Positions 25,501 to 36,109 of a stretch of 64,000 bases of DNA are shown here, one piece after another. The position numbers and the translations under genes were made by a program. The stretch comes from Hypomesus transpacificus (taxonomy: Eukaryota; Chordata; Actinopteri; Osmeriformes; Osmeridae). Location of the stretch: positions 1,320,186 through 1,384,185 of the forward strand of contig NC_061062.1 in the NCBI RefSeq assembly GCF_021917145.1. The letters run 5' to 3'. The stretch's first letter is position 1; each line of letters begins with the position of its first letter. Under the pieces are notes generated by a model. The model was not told where the DNA came from. It did not search any database and saw nothing but the letters and a program-made list of their open reading frames with translations.

Positions 25501-27380
25501 CCTGACGGTCCCATCCAGCCATTCATCGGACAGTCTCTGGAGGTGGTCTCAGAGCTGCCCAGGATGGCAGGAGGCTTGGGACTCGTGGAGGCCTGCTCGG
25601 ACTTCGACGAGGCGTGGAACGCCGCTGACCCCACGCGCCCCGGCCAGACCGAGGCTCCCTGTGGAGCGAGAGACACACACGCAGCTGCAGGGTCGTCTGT
25701 GCTTCACACCACCCAGACCTCGTTCGGCGAGGCAGGTTTCATAACAAACATGGAAAGTCTTGGTATCAGTTCAAGCACTGGCTGCTCCAGCCCGGCTACG
25801 TTACACCTGCCTCTCCACAGCCAGAGCCAGGTGATTCTGTCCACCAGCGCTTCTCAGTTCGGCCGTAGCTCCACCAGAGAGCTGGACGCCTCCACAGGCC
25901 TGGTGGGGACGTCCCACAGGGCGGCGGGGCCTCACGGCGATGCCGGAGAGGAGAACGTGGTGAAGCCAGACCTCAGGGACTCCTCCCAGCCAGGGAGGGC
26001 TGCGTGCTCCGCCTCCCTGGAGGTAAGGACATCCTCGGGGAACTCCCAGTGTTCCTGCAGGACTGGGGCACAGCAGGGCCATCCTGCGGGTATCTCCCTG
26101 GCCATCTCAGGGGTGAAGTACCACGTGGGCCCCGGGGAGGAGGTAGAGGAAGGGTGGGAGCTGTTGAGCCCAGGGGGGAAAGATGCTCCACACATACAGG
26201 GCTCTCTGTGCAGCACAGACCCCACCGCCCCCCCGGGGGCTAGCCCCCAGTGTCGGAGGGGGGACATGGACGCCTTCCTCAAATCAGAGGGATCGGAGGG
26301 GCAGGGTGAGGACCAGATGATTGAGGTGGAGGGCTGGTGCCACCTGCCTCAGTTCCCAGACAGGAGCTCCAGGGGGAGGGAGGCAGCCAGGGCAGGCGGC
26401 TGGGGGCTCCCCGAGGGGAAGGTGCGTCTGTGGGGGGCTCAGATCCTCCTGGCCCTGGAGAGTCTACACCAGCAGGGGGTCATCTGCCGAGACCTCAACC
26501 CAAACAACATCCTGCTCACCAACAACGGTGGGTGAAGGAAGACCCTCCCGTGTGCTGCGATACTCATTTCAACGACAGCCGTCATTGTGACGTAAATATG
26601 TTGTTTTTTCCCCACCAGGCAAGGTTTGCATGACGTTCTTCGGCCAGTGGAGCGAGGTGCAGCTGGAGATCAGCTCCATGGCGATGGAGCAGATGTACTG
26701 TGCTCCAGGTAAAACATCAATTCAGGATGTTTCAAAACATGTTTAAGAGACCTCTGTGATAACAGTCTTCAAACATGATCCTGTGATCCTGTCTGTCGAA
26801 GAGATCGGAGGGGTGGCCAAGATCACCGAGGCTTGTGATTGGTGGAGCCTGGGGGCCTTGCTCTTTGAACTCCTGACTGGAACGGTGAGCATCACCAGAA
26901 TTCTGTTTGGCTCTGGTACCTCATGGTTCTGTGATGCAGGTTCTGTGAAGTTCTGTGATGAAGGTTCTGTGAGGAAGGTTCTGTGAGGTTCTGTGATGAA
27001 GGTTCTGTGAGGTTCTGTGATGAAGGTTCTGTGATGAAGGCATGGTTCTGTGATGAAGGTTCTGTGAGGTTCTGTCCTGCGTCTCCAGGCTCTGTGGCGG
27101 TTCCACCCTGCAGGTGTGCGCTCTCACACCCAGCTGCTGATCCCAGACCACCTGAGTACAGCAGCTGCCTCGCTGCTCACCGAGGTACACACACACACAC
27201 ACACCCTGGACACACACACCCTGTACACACACAGTGGTGTAGCCTAACTCTTTCCTCTGTGTTCCTCAGTTGCTCCAGTTTGACGCTGGCTATCGTCTGG
27301 GCTCTGGGGGAGGGGGAGTGAGCGACATCAAGTGTCACCCCTTCTTCAGCGGGGTCCCCTGGCAGAGCCTGAGCAGTTAG
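22569..27380 (+). CDS. rps6kl1: ribosomal protein S6 kinase-like 1, MIT domain plus degenerate kinase (10 exons)
   Basis: Exons are 22569-22704, 23594-23718, 24291-24383, 24621-24668, 24770-24902, 25115-26527, 26619-26708, 26802-26884, 27089-27184 and 27270-27380. All joins close, giving 775 aa (human about 549). Residues 1-75 form an MIT domain ([20 protein letters not shown], then [20 protein letters not shown]), which typically binds ESCRT-III tails. The kinase domain starts near residue 85 ([20 protein letters not shown] keeps a VAIK-like Lys). It is split by a Ser/Gly/Pro-rich insert encoded in the 1413-bp exon 6. It resumes with [14 protein letters not shown] (CRD in place of HRD), TFFGQWSE (Phe where DFG has Asp) and [18 protein letters not shown]. 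Loss of the DFG aspartate suggests a pseudokinase, as in the mammalian protein. The gene is convergent with dlst. Confidence 0.93.
22771..23057. mobile_element. palindromic MITE flanked by TTAA in rps6kl1 intron 1
   Basis: TTAA at 22771-22774 and 23054-23057 bound an element whose ends read CCCCTGTGTAATC and GGCAGCAAAGGGG. The interior arms (about 22879-22933 and 22966-23031) are imperfect inverted repeats: TTGCGACAACTTTA pairs with TAAAGTTGTCGCA, and GCATTTTCTTTTAAC with GTTAAAAGAAAATGC. TTAA target duplication fits piggyBac-like or Kolobok-like DNA transposons. It has no coding capacity. Confidence 0.75.
22797..22872 (+). repeat. 17-bp repeat inside the MITE
   Basis: Four to five copies of CATTGTGACCCTTCAGT have expanded within the left end of the element. 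Confidence 0.8.
26930..27076 (+). repeat. 14-23 bp repeat in rps6kl1 intron 8
   Basis: Units with core GGTTCTGTGATGAA or GGTTCTGTGA fill most of the 204-bp intron, from about 45 nt after the donor almost to the next acceptor tract. Confidence 0.85.
27185..27236 (+). repeat. CA repeat starting at rps6kl1 exon 9 donor
   Basis: GTACACACACAC begins at the first intronic base and continues as (CA)n broken by CCCTGGA and CCCTGT. Confidence 0.75.
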
Positions 27381-28734
27381 CACCGCTAACGCAGGAAACC
27401 ACACTCCACGCTGCAGATGCAGGGTACACACACCGGGCTGGCAGGGCAATGCTGGAACACTACTGTCCCCTGGTGGTGGAATGCAGTAAAGACGCCTAGC
27501 TCATGGTTAGATCAGCTTCTGTCCACTGTGTGTCTCAGAGCAGAACTGAAGCTGGACATGGGTCTGTTTCCAAGCACAAGCTGAGCAGTGAGTCCTCCTC
27601 CCATCACCAGGCCAGTCAGTATGACCAGAGATAGAGGCTGGTTAACTGACCAGTGTCGACACAGTCCCTCAGATTACAAGGCATGGGCACTTCTAGGCAT
27701 GCCTGGAAGTTGACTTGCAATATTCATGATCCATCAATGCCAGTAGTGTTCACCTGGCACGAAGAACAGACGTTTTCCCTCCTCCAACAACGACCACAAC
27801 ACAGGTCAGCCAGCATTGTGAGCCGGCGTTAGCACGATGAATAAAAAGAAGCAACTTCTCCTATATATTTGTATTTCTGTGTATAATTACGTTTTTTATG
27901 TTTTTTTCAATTATCCCTTTGATTTGTATCTGAATTTGCACCATTCTAAGACATTGAATGTCTTCCTAACATGTTTTCCACACTAGAATCTCCCACCAAA
28001 TGTGATCACCACACTGACTCAGAAAAGCTCACTTCCTGTCAGTCAAACAGACCAGCTTACTCACACCAAATCTTCCATCTTCCAAGACATATACTTGGCA
28101 GCAGTTGGTGGGAGTACGACCAAGTCTGTATCACACACGCTGTACCTTCAGTACCTCTGACACAATAAATTACCACTACACATCATTTCTCCCAAGTTTT
28201 ATTGTTTAAAATCTTTATATAGTCACTTATTTTTACACAGCATGAATATAGTTTCTCATGTTTTATGAATTAGATGTTGAAACAATGCTTAAATGCACAC
28301 TGCACAGTTGTCAGTGTAAGAAAGCATTCTAACCCTGCACTTTGTAGGACATAGTGTTTTAGGGGGTTAAGTACGTCTTATGATAAGAGTACAGCTGTCC
28401 TTTTGTCCTTATCAAAACCAGAAAATGTTTGTTAACTTTGCCTGTCATATTACAATTATTTGTCAGTTGTTGAAGTCGAGGTTGTAAATGACTCGTGGCA
28501 CACTTCTGAGTCTGCACAAAGCAGTTTCTGTGAAACCCCACAACTAGACAGCCGACATAAGCAGCAATTCTCACCAATTCATTCCATGCAATAGTTCTAT
28601 CTCCCTTTTTTCCCCAATTTTACCTTTTCCAGTAATCGATACAATCAATACAGTTTTTATCATCATCATGAGGGTTTAGCCAGGGTCTGTGAAGTGGGGT
28701 CTGTTTGTTTGTGCTGAGTGGGCAGCACTGCGGC
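27381..28734. other. overlapping 3' UTRs of convergent rps6kl1 and dlst
   Basis: No coding exon. On the plus strand AATAAA occurs at 27840-27845 and 28164-28169 (rps6kl1). On the minus strand AATAAA is read from 28203-28198 (dlst). The two transcripts therefore end within about 40-360 bp of each other or slightly overlap. Confidence 0.55.
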
Positions 28735-28873
28735 TCACATGTCCAGCAGCAGCACTCGGGGGTCCTCCACCACCGTCTTGATCTTGCGGAGGAACGTGAC
28801 GGCCTCTCTGCCGTCCACCAGGCGGTGGTCGTAGGTCAGAGCCACATACATCATGGGCCGGATCTCCACCTGC

Positions 28874-28915
<42 letters not shown>

Positions 28916-29631
28916 GCCCAAGGAGCCAGAGACCTACGTCACCCTCTGAGGCTTCACGTCAGACCTACATCACCCTATAAGGCTTCACGTCAGGTAACCT
29001 ACATAAACTATCTGAGAAATCAGTATGTGGCAACATGAGCAGCTGGAAAGGGTATGTAGAACAAAGACTAAAACCATGAGAGAGAAAACAAGACTGTAGA
29101 ACTATCCGGAAGGAGGGACACACCTTCCCCTTGATGGCCACGGGCCGATCGAAGATGCCGTGCATGCCGAGGATGGCCGACTGCGGGGGGTTGATGATGG
29201 GCGTGCCGAACATGGACCCAAACACTCCTCCGTTACTGATGGTGAACGTCCCTCCGTCCATGTCCTCCACGGCCAGCTCGTTCCTGCGGGCCTGCGACCC
29301 AGCGCCACAGAGAGTCAACACACACACACAACGCTGGGAAAACACCAGACACAAAACGCTTACCTTCTCTCCCAACTCGTTGATGGTCTTCTCAATATGG
29401 GTGAAGTTCATTCCCTCCACTCCACGAATCACAGGCACCACCAGGCCCTGGAGACAAGGACAACACCTGGAGTCAACCATGCTGTTCAACCACACGCTCT
29501 GAACGCATCAAGTACAGGAGTGGGGAGGAGTTGAGGGGGGAGGAGGGAGGATACCTTTGGTGTCGCTACAGCCACACTGATATCCACATAGTCCCTGTAC
29601 ACAATCTCTTTGGTGGTGTCATCAATGACTG

Positions 29632-29707
<76 letters not shown>

Positions 29708-29736
29708 CAGAGAGAGAGAGAGAGAGGGAGAGAGAC

Positions 29737-29777
<41 letters not shown>

Positions 29778-32700
29778 CATGAACTGCATGTTCTTCAACT
29801 ACAACTGAAGAGATATAAACACGTTTTCAGGTTTGATTTATCCATCTGTGGTAACAGAAATTAAAATGTGTCAGCATACAACATCAACATCCATATCTGT
29901 GGGGGGAGAAGCTAGAGGTGGTAAACCACAGACCATTTTAGACACTCGGATCAAAATGAAAGATGAAGATGAAAAGGCCTCCCTCCCCAGGTGCTGTAAC
30001 TAGGCCAGTGTGGTGTTGAAGGGAGGAGATTAGTTTTGTGAGGTGTCTGAGGGTAGGTTATGGAAGAAACCCAAATGTCAATCTTGTTCTTGTTCAGACC
30101 CACAGCCCCCCTGCAGAGGGCGCTGACGTGCAGACACGCGCCAGGTGAACCTACCGGCGTTGACGGAGGGCTGGTCTGTCAGAGCGTACGCCGCTGCCTT
30201 CACGAACGCAGACATGAAGCCCAGCTTGATACCGTGCTTCTTCAGGAAAGCATCCTTGTACATCAGCCTCATCTCACTGATATTGCTGTGGAAGGCAAAC
30301 CGCAGAGCATATACTTATTACTGATACGTATGACGTGAACCAGACTGCCCTTCAGGGTCAGGGGTGCTGAGTGTCTGTGGCAGTCTGTCCTTCAGGGTCA
30401 GGGGTGCTGAGTGTCTGTGGCAGTCTGTCCTACAGGGTCAGGGGTGTGGAGTGTCTGTGGCAGTCTGTCCTTCAGGGTCAGGGGTGCTGAGTGTCTGTGG
30501 CAGTCTGTCCTTCAGGGTCAGGGGTGCTGAGTGTCTGTGGCAGTCTGTCCTTCAGGGTCAGGGGTGCTGAGTGTCTGTGGCAGTCTGTCCTTCAGGGTCA
30601 GGGGTGCTGAGTGTCTGTGGCAGTCTGTCCTTCAGGGTCAGGGGTGCTGAGTGTCTGTGGCAGTCTGTCCTACAGGGTCAGGGGTGTGGAGTGTCTGTGG
30701 CAGTCTGTCCTTCAGGGTCAGGGGTGCTGAGTGTCTGTGGCAGTCTGTCCTTCAGGGTCAGGGGTGCTGAGTGTCTGTGGCAGTCTGTCCTACAGGGTCA
30801 GGGGTGCTGAGTGTCTGTGGCAGTCTGTCCTACAGGGTCAAGGGTGTGGAGTGTCTGTGGCAGTCTGTCCTACAGGGTCAGGGGTGCTGAGTGTCTGTGG
30901 CAGTCTGTCCTACAGGGTCAGGGGTGCTGAGTGTCTGTGGCAGTCTGTCCTTCAGGGTCAGGGGTGCTGAGTGTCTGTGGCATAACGCTGCTACTGTTTC
31001 ACCGCCACTTGTCCTTCGTGTTATGAAAAAAGGGTCTTGTATCTCTCTTTTTTTAATTGTTTGTTTTCCTGTCTCTAACCCTGTTCAAGCTCTAGGGTTT
31101 CTCCGCTAACATCGTTAGCCCCTCCCAAGACACACACTCTCCGAGAAAGGAGAGAAGAAGCGATAAAAATCTTCACTTTCCAAAGCCTGTAAATCTTATT
31201 GGCCTGTCATAAAAGCCCATATCGGTTGAGGCCGGCCCGGCACTCAGGCCCCAGGTCTCTGTGGGCCTCCTGGTCTCTCTCCTTCAGCCCTCCACGAGGC
31301 CAGCCTGGGAAGTCTTCCTCCAGACCATCAATGCCAATCCAATTAGGACACAGAGAAACGCCTGAATAGCTGAAAGCTGACACCACGCATTTGCGGGGAA
31401 AAGAAATCCTTAAAGTGTCATCTCCAACACGGGGCAAACACTGGCATTAACGGTTCCTTGTAAATTAATAAAGCCCGTTTTAACAAATCTTATTTTTGTT
31501 TCTTCCCACATTATGACCAAATATTTACATTCCTGCATTTAAGAGGGTGTAAGGTTTCAAAAAGCTTTTTCTATGAAGAAAATTCCATAACTGTTTGTTT
31601 CCGCTCTTTAAACCCACAACACCAAGACACAACTTTTGAACTTTTTTTAGTTAGGCTTGTACAATTTCCAGACAGTATAAATATATATATATATTTCTTT
31701 TTACTTCTCTATTTTATTAGATACAAAATTTGACTTCAAACAACCGATGTGCTACTTTAGACGTGTGTGGAAGTGACTCTCCATTAGACACTTCCGACTC
31801 CACGCTTCTGAGGGTGGTGAGTTGTGACAGCGGTTTGAGGGCTTATTCATTTAGGGCAGCTGTGCTACTCTTAACTTCCCTACCTCATGTCGACCTCATT
31901 AAAGGTTGTCAGCATAGCGCAGGTGTTCTGGGCTTCCTTCAGCCTCTGGGCGATCCTCAGTCTCATGCGGTTCATCTTGACCTGCGAGGAAAACGTGTCT
32001 TTTTAGTCAAAACTAACAACAACTTTGTGCAAACAAAGTTTTGTTTTGTTCCGTCTGGTCGTGTCTGTGTCTGGTAGTGTGTATGTGTGTGTGTCTGGTT
32101 GTGTGTCTGGTAGTGTGTATGTGTGTGTGTCTGGTTGTGTGTCTGGTAGTGTGTATGTGTGTGTGTCTGGTCGTGTCTGTATCTGGTGGTGTGTATGTGT
32201 GTGTGTCTGGTTATGTGTCTGGTGGTGTGTATGTGTGTGTGTCTGGTTGTGTGTCTGGTGGTGTGTATGTGTGTGTGTCTGGTTGTGTGTCTGGTAGTGT
32301 GTATGTGTGTGTGTCTGGTTGTGTGTCTGGCAGGGTGTATGTGTGTGTGTCTCACCCTGTGCTCTGTCCTGGCTGCCTTGGGCCCTGCCTCAGCCGGGGT
32401 TACCGTGGCAGCATGGGCGGTGGGTTTGATGGCTGACACTACATCACACAGGAGACGATCAGGTGATCCACATCAGCCACGGTCAGAACCAGCACCCCAG
32501 ACCACAGCTAGCTACAGCTTACCGTGACAAGACATGTTAAGCTAAACAGTCACCCCTCTGATTGGCTGCTGAGTGTGGACTGACCTGGTTTGGAGGTCAT
32601 GGCTTGTGCTGGCACAGGGGGTACGGGGGGCAAGCTGGTGGGAATGGGACCCACGGTGGAGGGAGGGGGGGAGGGGGCGGGAGCTGCAGGGGGAGGAGCT

Positions 32701-35361
32701 GCTGTAGGAGCGGGGGCCTCGGCAGCCGGGGCTTCCACCGCTTTAGCTGCTCCTGCTGAAAGAGAGAGGAGACAGGAGCGAGGAGACAGGAGAGATCAGG
32801 TTGAGACTGAGGCCACACTGAGAGGCAGGTCGGAGGGTCAGAACCAAACTGAACGACCATCCCTGCTGCCCATGCTCTGGTACTGACCTCCCTGCTTCCC
32901 TTACTCTGGTACTGACCTCCCTGCTTCCTCTGCTCTGGTACTGACCTCCCTGCTTCCTCTGCTCTGGTACTGACCTCCCTGCTTCCCTTACTCTGGTACT
33001 GACCTCCCTGCTTCCTCTGCTCTGGTACTGACCTCCCTGCTTCCCATGCTCTGGTACTGACCTCCCTGCTTCCCATGCTCTGGTACTGACCTCCCTGCTT
33101 CCTCTGCTCTGGTACTGACCTCCCTGCTTCCTCTGCTCTGGTACTGACCTCCCTGCTTCCCTTACTCTGGTACTGACCTCCCTTCCTGAGCTTGAAGAGA
33201 GGAGTTCCTCCCTCCACCTTCCCTCCGTCAGGGACCAGCAGCTCCTCGATCACCCCAGCCGCAGGAGAGGGCACCTGCACGGACGTCTGGAGACAGGACA
33301 CATCCTCATACACAGCTCTGCCCCGAGCACAGGCTCAACCACCGGCCTTTTATCACCACACAGGCCAAAGGTATTCAATGATGCAACAGCCATTCTTGCA
33401 GCGAAGGGTCTTACCTTATCAGTCTCTATCTCACACACCACCTCATCCTCAGACACGCTGTCTCCAACACCTACAAGGATACAGATCCTCTTATTATTAT
33501 TAATAATAACAATAACAACAACAATATGAAGGTACTTATTTAGCAGATGCTTTTATCTAAAGCGACATGCGGATGGGGATTTGATCCTGCTATCTCTTGT
33601 TCGACAGTCAAACGCTCTAACCACCGAGCCAAACCTAAAGAGAAGGTCTTATCGAGGCTCACCTTTCTCCCACCTCACATCGCCCTCTGTGACAGACTCA
33701 GCGAACGCCGGAGTCTTGACTGTGACCACCTCGTTCTCTAGAGGACAAACACCACAAAACCACTCACGTCACATGACAGTGGGTCATCACGTCACATGAC
33801 AGTGGGTCATCACGTCACATGACAGTGGGTCATCACGTCACATGACAGTGGAGCATCACAGAAACACAGCGCTGATTTAAGAAAGATATTAAGGATGTTT
33901 GGAAAGAGACGTACTGCATGATATGGATGTTCTGAAGTAACGGATCTGGAAGACAGTAGACTTGGGCTCATATTGCCTAAAACACATCGACAAAATATCA
34001 GGCTGCAAGCAGGACAAACTGTGTCCAATTACGTACAGGCTACTATGTCATCAAACAGAATGTAGTGTAACCCTATAAGAGGTAGAGTACGCTGGGAGAC
34101 TCACACATGGCTGTTTAAGGTTACACCATGGCTTGCAGAGAGGGCTGTAACACAAATTATAAAACTGAATAAGCTGATGAGGCAATACAATATTCTACAC
34201 CGAGAACGCAGTCACCCACTTACCTGAGGTGGCCCGACAAACCCAAACATTGTTTCCCTGTTGAAAGAGGGAGTCAACAGGGTTAGGGTCTGTACAAGGA
34301 TTCATCGACTATGGACACACACACATAACTTGATACCGTAGCTTCCTAAACGTGATCCTACTGTAGATGGCTCATGTCAATTATAAACTAGGTGGGCTAA
34401 ACTAAGCATATTTCATGTGTTTGATATGAGATGTGGGTCTACATTTCAAGGCTGGTGCATTTGTGCCCCGTTAGGCACGTGTGGACAATAAAGTTACGTT
34501 CAGCTTTGTAAAGTCAATGACACCAGTGTGGTACTGGGTAGTCAAAGGTCAGTGGAACCTGACATGGGAAGCCACTGCTGAACTAGTGATTTAGTTAGCC
34601 TAGGCCCTGTGTGTTTTGGACATACAACCTGTTGAAGGAGTATAGATAGCACTGGGTATAGGACTTACAATCGTTGTACAGTTCCCTCGACAACACAAAA
34701 CGTCAATAAATGACCGTAGCTTGAGAAGATGTCAGGCTTATCTTTGAATGCAGAGCTCATGGATTTGTTTGTCTTTCGGACTGTTTGGTGGGGGTACTGA
34801 GACAGACTTTTGACGTTGAGGTTATTTTGGCAGTAAACCCGAAACACATACTACCGTTTTGGCCAGCTGCATTAAAAGGAGGGCATTCTGTATCACGCTG
34901 GTTGACAAGCTGCTGTATTTGACGGACGTTAAGAGCATGATTAAATGACCTCAGTTGTAGCTGCTGATCCGGCTAGATGCTAGTCTAGCTAACATGAGTT
35001 ACAAGGTAGCCATGTAGCACAGAATAAGCTTGCTTCATCTGTCAAAATGTAGAATAAAACAAAACGTATATATATTTATATTATTCCCTATACTGCATGT
35101 AACAGAAGATTCCCCCAAACGATCCCGACTGCACTAGATGTGCCGGGTAGTCTCAGTGTCATGCTGTCCTTGGCTTGAATGTTAAGGCCCAGCGGCCTAG
35201 CGCACTCAACACTAGTTACCGTGAGCAACGTTAGCTTGCAAGTCTTTAGACAGAAGAAATACGTCCCAGTTTTGTTTTCCGGTGCGTATAATGCGTACCT
35301 GGCGAAGGGCAGATAAAGAGCGACCAAAATTCCGGGTGAGACACCGGGAATGGGATAACAT
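28735..35361 (-). CDS. dlst: dihydrolipoyllysine-residue succinyltransferase, E2 of 2-oxoglutarate dehydrogenase
   Basis: Exons are 35361-35299, 34002-33915, 33737-33663, 33470-33415, 33286-33178, 32755-32585, 32438-32356, 31981-31884, 30285-30155, 29628-29555, 29447-29364, 29291-29124 and 28869-28735. All joins close, giving 444 aa (human 453). The start [20 protein letters not shown] is a basic mitochondrial presequence like the human one. A single lipoyl domain carries Lys94 in EIETDKTS. An Ala/Pro-rich linker (exon 7) leads directly to the catalytic domain, with no E3-binding domain, as is usual for DLST. The catalytic motif is [10 protein letters not shown] (His415, Asp419). The E2 core transfers succinyl groups from the E1-bound intermediate to CoA in the TCA cycle in the mitochondrial matrix. 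The 5' exon structure is not settled; see the exon 2 candidate at 34224-34257. The gene is head to head with prox2 and tail to tail with rps6kl1. Confidence 0.95.
28874..28914 (-). repeat. CA/GT microsatellite at the dlst last-exon acceptor
   Basis: On the minus strand (GT)n runs into TTGCAG/GTGGAG, so the acceptor tract is alternating GT. Confidence 0.85.
29631..29774 (-). repeat. 140-bp CT array as pyrimidine tract of dlst exon 11
   Basis: Plus-strand (GA)n with GGGA and GACA interruptions. On the minus strand it is (CT)n ending in CTCTCCAG/TCATTG, so the splice acceptor tract has expanded about tenfold. Confidence 0.9.
30346..30982 (+). repeat. 40-bp minisatellite in dlst intron upstream of exon 9
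   Basis: About 16 head-to-tail units of exactly 40 bp with core CAGGGTCAGGGGTGCTGAGT and few variants (TTCAGGG/TACAGGG, GCTGAG/GTGGAG). The near-identity suggests recent expansion. It begins about 60 bp from the exon acceptor and opens long plus-strand frames without meaning. Confidence 0.95.
30986..31870. other. dlst intron (between exons 8 and 9 of the listed model), unique part
   Basis: No exon seen. AT-rich unique sequence with an (AT)n stretch near 31678-31695. Short frames at 31207-31437 (-) and 31730-32077 (+) have no family resemblance. Confidence 0.4.
32058..32352 (-). repeat. 36-bp CA-type minisatellite behind a dlst donor
   Basis: Plus-strand units combine GTGTGTCTGGT with AGTGTGTATGTGTG, about eight copies. 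On the minus strand the array begins within 5 nt of the donor AGG/GTGAGA at 32355. Confidence 0.85.
32873..33178 (-). repeat. 29-bp minisatellite repeating the dlst exon 6 donor
   Basis: Eleven units with plus-strand core CTGGTACTGACCTCCCTGCT. Each reads on the minus strand as GGGAG/GTCAGTACC, identical to the real donor of the lipoyl-domain exon at 33178. Three successive units (87 nt) stay in frame and no stop occurs across the array. Confidence 0.92.
33530..33640 (+). mobile_element. SINE-like fragment filling a dlst intron
   Basis: TTTAGCAGATGCTTTTATC, AAGCGACATGC and GGGGATTTGATCCTGC...CTCTAACCACCGAGCC match the layout of the copy at 11135-11342 with divergence. It makes up most of the 192-bp intron. 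Confidence 0.55.
33765..33852 (+). repeat. 23-bp repeat in dlst intron
   Basis: Four copies with core GTCACATGACAGTGGGTCAT. Confidence 0.85.
34224..34257 (-). other. possible alternative dlst exon 2 (34 nt)
   Basis: On the minus strand TTTCAACAG/GGAAACAATG begins and GCCACCTCAG/GTAAGT ends a 34-nt segment. It encodes [11 protein letters not shown], with position and length like human exon 2 (GNCPLGRRSLPG). It leaves one base, which does not close in frame with either acceptor of the next exon (34002 or 33976). It may be a minor exon, a decayed one, or mark a 1-nt assembly error. Confidence 0.4.
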
Positions 35362-36109
35362 TATGGCTGTAGAGACAGCAACCCGTCCGTGGGAGGAAAG
35401 CTCCTGTCCTGTCACACCGTACCGTAGCTCACGCTGGAGCGGTTCAACTACCGCGGATGTCGTGTGGGGTGAACCAACACCAGTAGCACACAGGGGCGCA
35501 GGAGACACATCTCAATAGTTTAAAGTCGCTTTCTTTCCTTATCTCCTCTTCTTGTGTTTACACTAAGGTGATGGCACCGTCGGTAAAATCAATACTGAAA
35601 AGTGTTTTAATCTTGTTCGCTTTGATGCGGTGTTCTCTTTGATGCGGTGCTCTCTTAGGAATAGTTAGCTACAACTGACAATGTGCGGAGATATGGTCAC
35701 TTTTGATACAACCTTGGATAATCTCGACAATATTCAGGGTTTCAACACCTGCACTCAGTAGGAGCCGCGGCCCAAAACACCTCTACACAATAAATAGCAT
35801 AGGCCTACACTCCAATAAAGTGTTTCGATAAAATAAGAAAATAATACATACTGCTACGGCCAACAGCCCTAATGCTAAACTGTGTTGACATCACAGACTA
35901 AACAAATCTCTAGTAGCCAGACAAATCGGGTGGTCAAGAGATTTTTCCCTTGTATTCTACGGGATTTCCACGTGTCCAGTTGTGTCTCAACAACTCCCAT
36001 TTATATTTAGAAGCCACGCCTATATTCCGGTTTGCTATGACAGTGTCTCTCTCTCATCACCTCATCCCTGCCTCTTGGTGCAGCAACTCCACTGTCCTCA
36101 ACGCAACAG
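35362..36109. promoter_or_regulatory. dlst / prox2 divergent 5' region with a candidate prox2 leader exon
   Basis: No coding sequence is recognised. Downstream of the dlst start codon on the plus strand, CGCAACAG/GTAAGG at 36109 is a strong donor. An acceptor CTGTTTCCAG at 37858-37867 lies 80 bp before the prox2 start codon. Together they suggest a non-coding prox2 exon ending at 36109. Confidence 0.4.

Noticed and set aside
30346-30982. Regular 40-bp array considered as a CRISPR-like array
   Set aside because: Units are contiguous without variable spacers, and this is a eukaryotic intron.
32597-33313. 238-codon minus frame through dlst exons 6-7 and the array
   Set aside because: It reads the real exon 6, then the intronic array, then exon 7 in a wrong frame; the spliced model closes in the correct frame.
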